A stretch of 64,000 bases of DNA from Polynucleobacter sp. AP-Titi-500A-B4. Its GTDB lineage: Bacteria > Pseudomonadota > Gammaproteobacteria > Burkholderiales > Burkholderiaceae. Within the stretch, counting starts at the first letter, position 1. Each line of letters begins with the position of its first letter. Under the pieces are notes generated by a model. That model was given only the letters and a program-made list of their open reading frames with translations. It was not told where the DNA came from and ran no database searches. The translations under genes and the position numbers were made by a program. Positions 61,714 through 64,000 of this stretch are shown here, one piece after another. The DNA lies in NCBI RefSeq assembly GCF_018688095.1, contig NZ_CP061311.1, forward strand, positions 1,582,120-1,646,119, given 5' to 3'.

Positions 61714-63483
61714 ATGACTGAAAAAGAAATTCAAAGCTCCAAAAAGTTAAAGTCAGTAAAGGCCTTCCTTCCTTTTTTAAAGCCCTATAAAAAGCAACTA
61801 CTGGTGGCGGCGATCAGCTTGGTTCTGGCAGCCTCTGCAACTCTAGTAGTGCCCCTGTGTTTTCGAAAAATTATTGATCTGGGCTTTAGCGACATTAGTC
61901 ATGCGCAGATTAATCTCACCTTCATCAACCTATTTCTGGCTGCCTTTGTTTTGGCTTTTGCGAGTGCTTTGCGTTACTACATTGTTTCTTGGCTTGGCGA
62001 GCGGGTAACGAGCGACATTAGGAAGGCAGTCTATTCGCACATCATTGTGCAAAGTCCAGAATTCTTTGAAACCAAGCAAAGCGGTGAGCTACTCTCACGC
62101 ATCAATAACGACACCTCGATAGTGCAAATTTTAGTGGGCACTAGTGTGTCAATGGCAGTAAGAAATCTGTTCTTGCTGCTTGGCGGTATCACGATGATGT
62201 TTATTACCAGCATCAAATTAACCTTAATCATTCTTGCCACACTCTTATTAACCGTACTCCCTATCATGCTGATGGGCAAAAAAGTGCGTCTGCTATCAAG
62301 AAATTCTCAAGATAAGATTGCGCTATCGTCAGCGATTGCAGGAGAAAAAATCAATGCCATTCTGACTGTGCAATCTTTCGCAAACGAACAGAAAGAAATC
62401 AAAGCATTTGATCAATCCATTGAAACATCCTTCATCGCCTCTATCACCCGCAGTGCAGCCAGAGGTAAGCTCACTTTTGTTGCGATTCTGTTGGGTTTTA
62501 CCAGCATCATTGCTGTGCTGTGGCTTGGGGCTTATGCAGTTAGCAATAAAGAAATGTCAGGCGGCCAGCTAACGCAATTCTTTTTATATGCAGTCATCGT
62601 CGCAGGCGCCATTGCCGCTCTCTCTGAAGTGCTAGGGGATGTCCAAAGAGCCATTGGTGCAAGCGAGCGGCTCTTAGAACTGCTCAGCTTCAAATCTCAG
62701 GTACAAAATCCCAGAGAGCCATTCATTCCCACTCAAGTGAGCAAGCAAGCAATTAGCATTGATATCCAAAACGTCAATTTTCATTACCCATCTATCGCAA
62801 CCAATGTTCTGACTGATATCTGCTTACACATTCATGCTGGTGAAAAAATTGCCATTGTGGGCCCATCGGGTTCAGGCAAGACAAGCTTGTTTAAATTAAT
62901 CCAACGTTTTTATGATCCACAATCAGGAAGTATCTCGTTTGATGGGGTGGATATCAAACGCTATCAATTGGATGACTTAAGAAAACTCATCGGGGTAGTA
63001 CCCCAAGATATCAGCATCTTCTCTGAAAATGCACTCGAAAATATTCGATATGGAAAAGAGTATGCGAGTGATGAAGAAGTCATTCAAGCTTCAAAAATCG
63101 CATCCGCAGATGAATTTATAGCCAAACTACCCGATGGTTACTTTACCTATCTGGGTGATCGCGGTGTTCGACTGTCTGGCGGACAAAAACAACGTATTGC
63201 GATTGCTAGAGCTTTACTAAAAGATCCTCCAATTCTTTTATTGGATGAAGCCACGAGCGCATTAGATGCTGAGTCAGAAAGACTAGTGCAGCAAGCGCTT
63301 GAAGTAGCAATGAAAGGACGAACCACTATTGTGATTGCACATCGACTGGCGACTGTGAAGAAAGCTGACAGGATTGTAGTGATTGAAGATGGTCGCATTG
63401 TTGAGATCGGTGACCATGCTAGTCTTGTCAATAACAAAGGACTGTACTCACACTTAGCTAAATTACAATTTACTGATGCCTGA
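61714..63483 (+). CDS. ABC exporter, MsbA/ABCB-type half-transporter
   Basis: The 589-residue protein fuses a six-helix membrane domain (about 20-310) to an ATPase domain: Walker A VGPSGSGKTSL (near residue 386), signature VRLSGGQKQRIAIARALL, Walker B PILLLDEATSALD. It would act as a dimer to export a lipid, peptide or other compound; the substrate cannot be told. It overlaps hemF by 8 bases and is therefore probably co-transcribed with it. Confidence 0.85.
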   Translation: MTEKEIQSSKKLKSVKAFLPFLKPYKKQLLVAAISLVLAASATLVVPLCFRKIIDLGFSDISHAQINLTFINLFLAAFVLAFASALRYYIVSWLGERVTSDIRKAVYSHIIVQSPEFFETKQSGELLSRINNDTSIVQILVGTSVSMAVRNLFLLLGGITMMFITSIKLTLIILATLLLTVLPIMLMGKKVRLLSRNSQDKIALSSAIAGEKINAILTVQSFANEQKEIKAFDQSIETSFIASITRSAARGKLTFVAILLGFTSIIAVLWLGAYAVSNKEMSGGQLTQFFLYAVIVAGAIAALSEVLGDVQRAIGASERLLELLSFKSQVQNPREPFIPTQVSKQAISIDIQNVNFHYPSIATNVLTDICLHIHAGEKIAIVGPSGSGKTSLFKLIQRFYDPQSGSISFDGVDIKRYQLDDLRKLIGVVPQDISIFSENALENIRYGKEYASDEEVIQASKIASADEFIAKLPDGYFTYLGDRGVRLSGGQKQRIAIARALLKDPPILLLDEATSALDAESERLVQQALEVAMKGRTTIVIAHRLATVKKADRIVVIEDGRIVEIGDHASLVNNKGLYSHLAKLQFTDA

Positions 63484-64000
63484 TCTTCAACACTCCCATA
63501 CCCCAATCGACATCACTGCCCTTAAGGACTATTTCTTAGGACTGCAAGATCGTATTACTAGTGCCATGAGTGCTTTAGATGGCAAAGCCTTTGTGGCGGA
63601 TGAGTGGCATAAGCCAGAAGAGAGCAAACTCAAAGGCTATGGTCGTACGTGCACTTTGGATGGTGGCAATATCCTGGAAAAAGGGGGAGTAGGCTTTTCG
63701 CATGTACGGGGTGATCAAATGCCCCCATCAGCCTCCCATCACCGCCCTGAAGTGGCCGGTCGCCGTTTTGAAGCGCTGGGGGTCTCTTTAGTCTTTCATC
63801 CTCATAATCCCAACGTTCCCACCACCCATATGAATGTGCGCTGCTTTATTGCCCAAGCAGAGGGCAAAGAGCCGGTTTGGTGGTTTGGCGGTGGCTTTGA
63901 TCTAACTCCCTACTATGGCGTAGATCAAGACTGTCAGCATTTTCATCAAAGTGCTAAAGAGGCTTTAGATCCATTTGGAGAACCACTCTATCCACGCTTT
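63476..64000 (+). CDS. hemF: Oxygen-dependent coproporphyrinogen III oxidase HemF (3' partial)
   Basis: The first 175 residues are visible up to the window end. They include SHVRGDQMPPSASHHRPE, LVFHPHNPNVPTTHMNVRCF and WWFGGGFDLTPYYG, diagnostic for HemF, ending at DPFGEPLYPRF. The enzyme makes protoporphyrinogen IX using oxygen. The start ATG lies within the ABC transporter stop region. Confidence 0.95.
   Translation, partial: MPDLQHSHTPIDITALKDYFLGLQDRITSAMSALDGKAFVADEWHKPEESKLKGYGRTCTLDGGNILEKGGVGFSHVRGDQMPPSASHHRPEVAGRRFEALGVSLVFHPHNPNVPTTHMNVRCFIAQAEGKEPVWWFGGGFDLTPYYGVDQDCQHFHQSAKEALDPFGEPLYPRF

Noticed and set aside
61528..61734. Minus-strand 68-codon frame beside the ABC transporter start
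   Set aside because: It starts with TTG inside the ABC transporter gene, has GGAG only 2 bases before the start, and shows no family features. Kept only as part of the puc upstream region.
1..64000. CRISPR arrays, insertion sequences, tRNA or rRNA genes
   Set aside because: I looked for regular repeats, transposase frames and cloverleaf or rRNA-like segments and saw none that I could support.

Overview
The window carries an almost complete aerobic anoxygenic photosynthesis gene cluster (PGC), about 51 kb from roughly 9.8 kb to 61.2 kb, flanked by ordinary chromosomal genes. The moderate-to-low GC content, the dense ATGA-type gene overlaps, the gene set (TRAP transporter, FolB, DUF2244, HemF, Rrf2) and the crtEF-bchCXYZ-puf-crtIB order point to a freshwater betaproteobacterium of the Burkholderiales, most like Polynucleobacter. 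That placement is inference from gene content and style, not from a database search.

Layout. 1-8.3 kb: housekeeping and accessory genes (partial TRAP substrate-binding protein, nitroreductase, small cytochrome c, exonuclease/GIY-YIG protein, Rrf2 regulator, DUF2244, Lon-substrate-domain protein, MpaB-like oxygenase, FolB, histidine phosphatase). 8.2-9.7 kb: type II NADH dehydrogenase and a 43-aa membrane peptide. 9.8-19.2 kb (minus): bchG, PucC-family MFS, bchP, tspO, hemA, dxs, bciB and an AerR-like B12 protein, behind a PpsR box. 19.3-34.6 kb (minus): bchFNBHLM, lhaA, puhABC, a small ORF, acsF, puhE, ispH. 34.8-40.2 kb (plus): aerR, ppsR, crtA, crtD, crtC. 40.2-53.7 kb (minus): crtE, crtF, bchC, bchX, bchY, bchZ, pufB, a novel ORF, pufA, pufL, pufM, pufC, crtI, crtB as one superoperon. 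53.8-57.6 kb: bchO and a 40-aa peptide (plus) converging on bchI-bchD (minus). 57.8-59.2 kb: hemC and two small membrane proteins. 59.2-61.2 kb (minus): pucB, pucA, pucC and a 31-aa membrane peptide. 61.7-64 kb: ABC exporter and the start of hemF.

Together these genes supply isoprenoid and tetrapyrrole precursors (dxs, ispH, hemA, hemC, hemF), bacteriochlorophyll a (bchHDI, bchM, acsF, bciB, bchLNB, bchF, bchXYZ, bchC, bchG, bchP), carotenoids of the spheroidene/spheroidenone type (crtE, B, I, C, D, F, A), a type II reaction centre with tetrahaem cytochrome and LH1, and an LH2-type antenna. Only oxygen-dependent options are present for the cyclase (AcsF) and coproporphyrinogen oxidation (HemF).

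Main points for a second look: a 73-codon membrane-protein gene between pufB and pufA; an LH2 alpha peptide with Phe44-Leu45, the known signature of blue-shifted B800-820 (LH3) antennae; a conserved 19-bp element (core TACCCT) upstream of five photosynthesis operons, helically phased with PpsR boxes at four of them; crtC without a canonical start codon near its conserved domain; and several tiny membrane-peptide genes with good ribosome binding sites embedded in the cluster.
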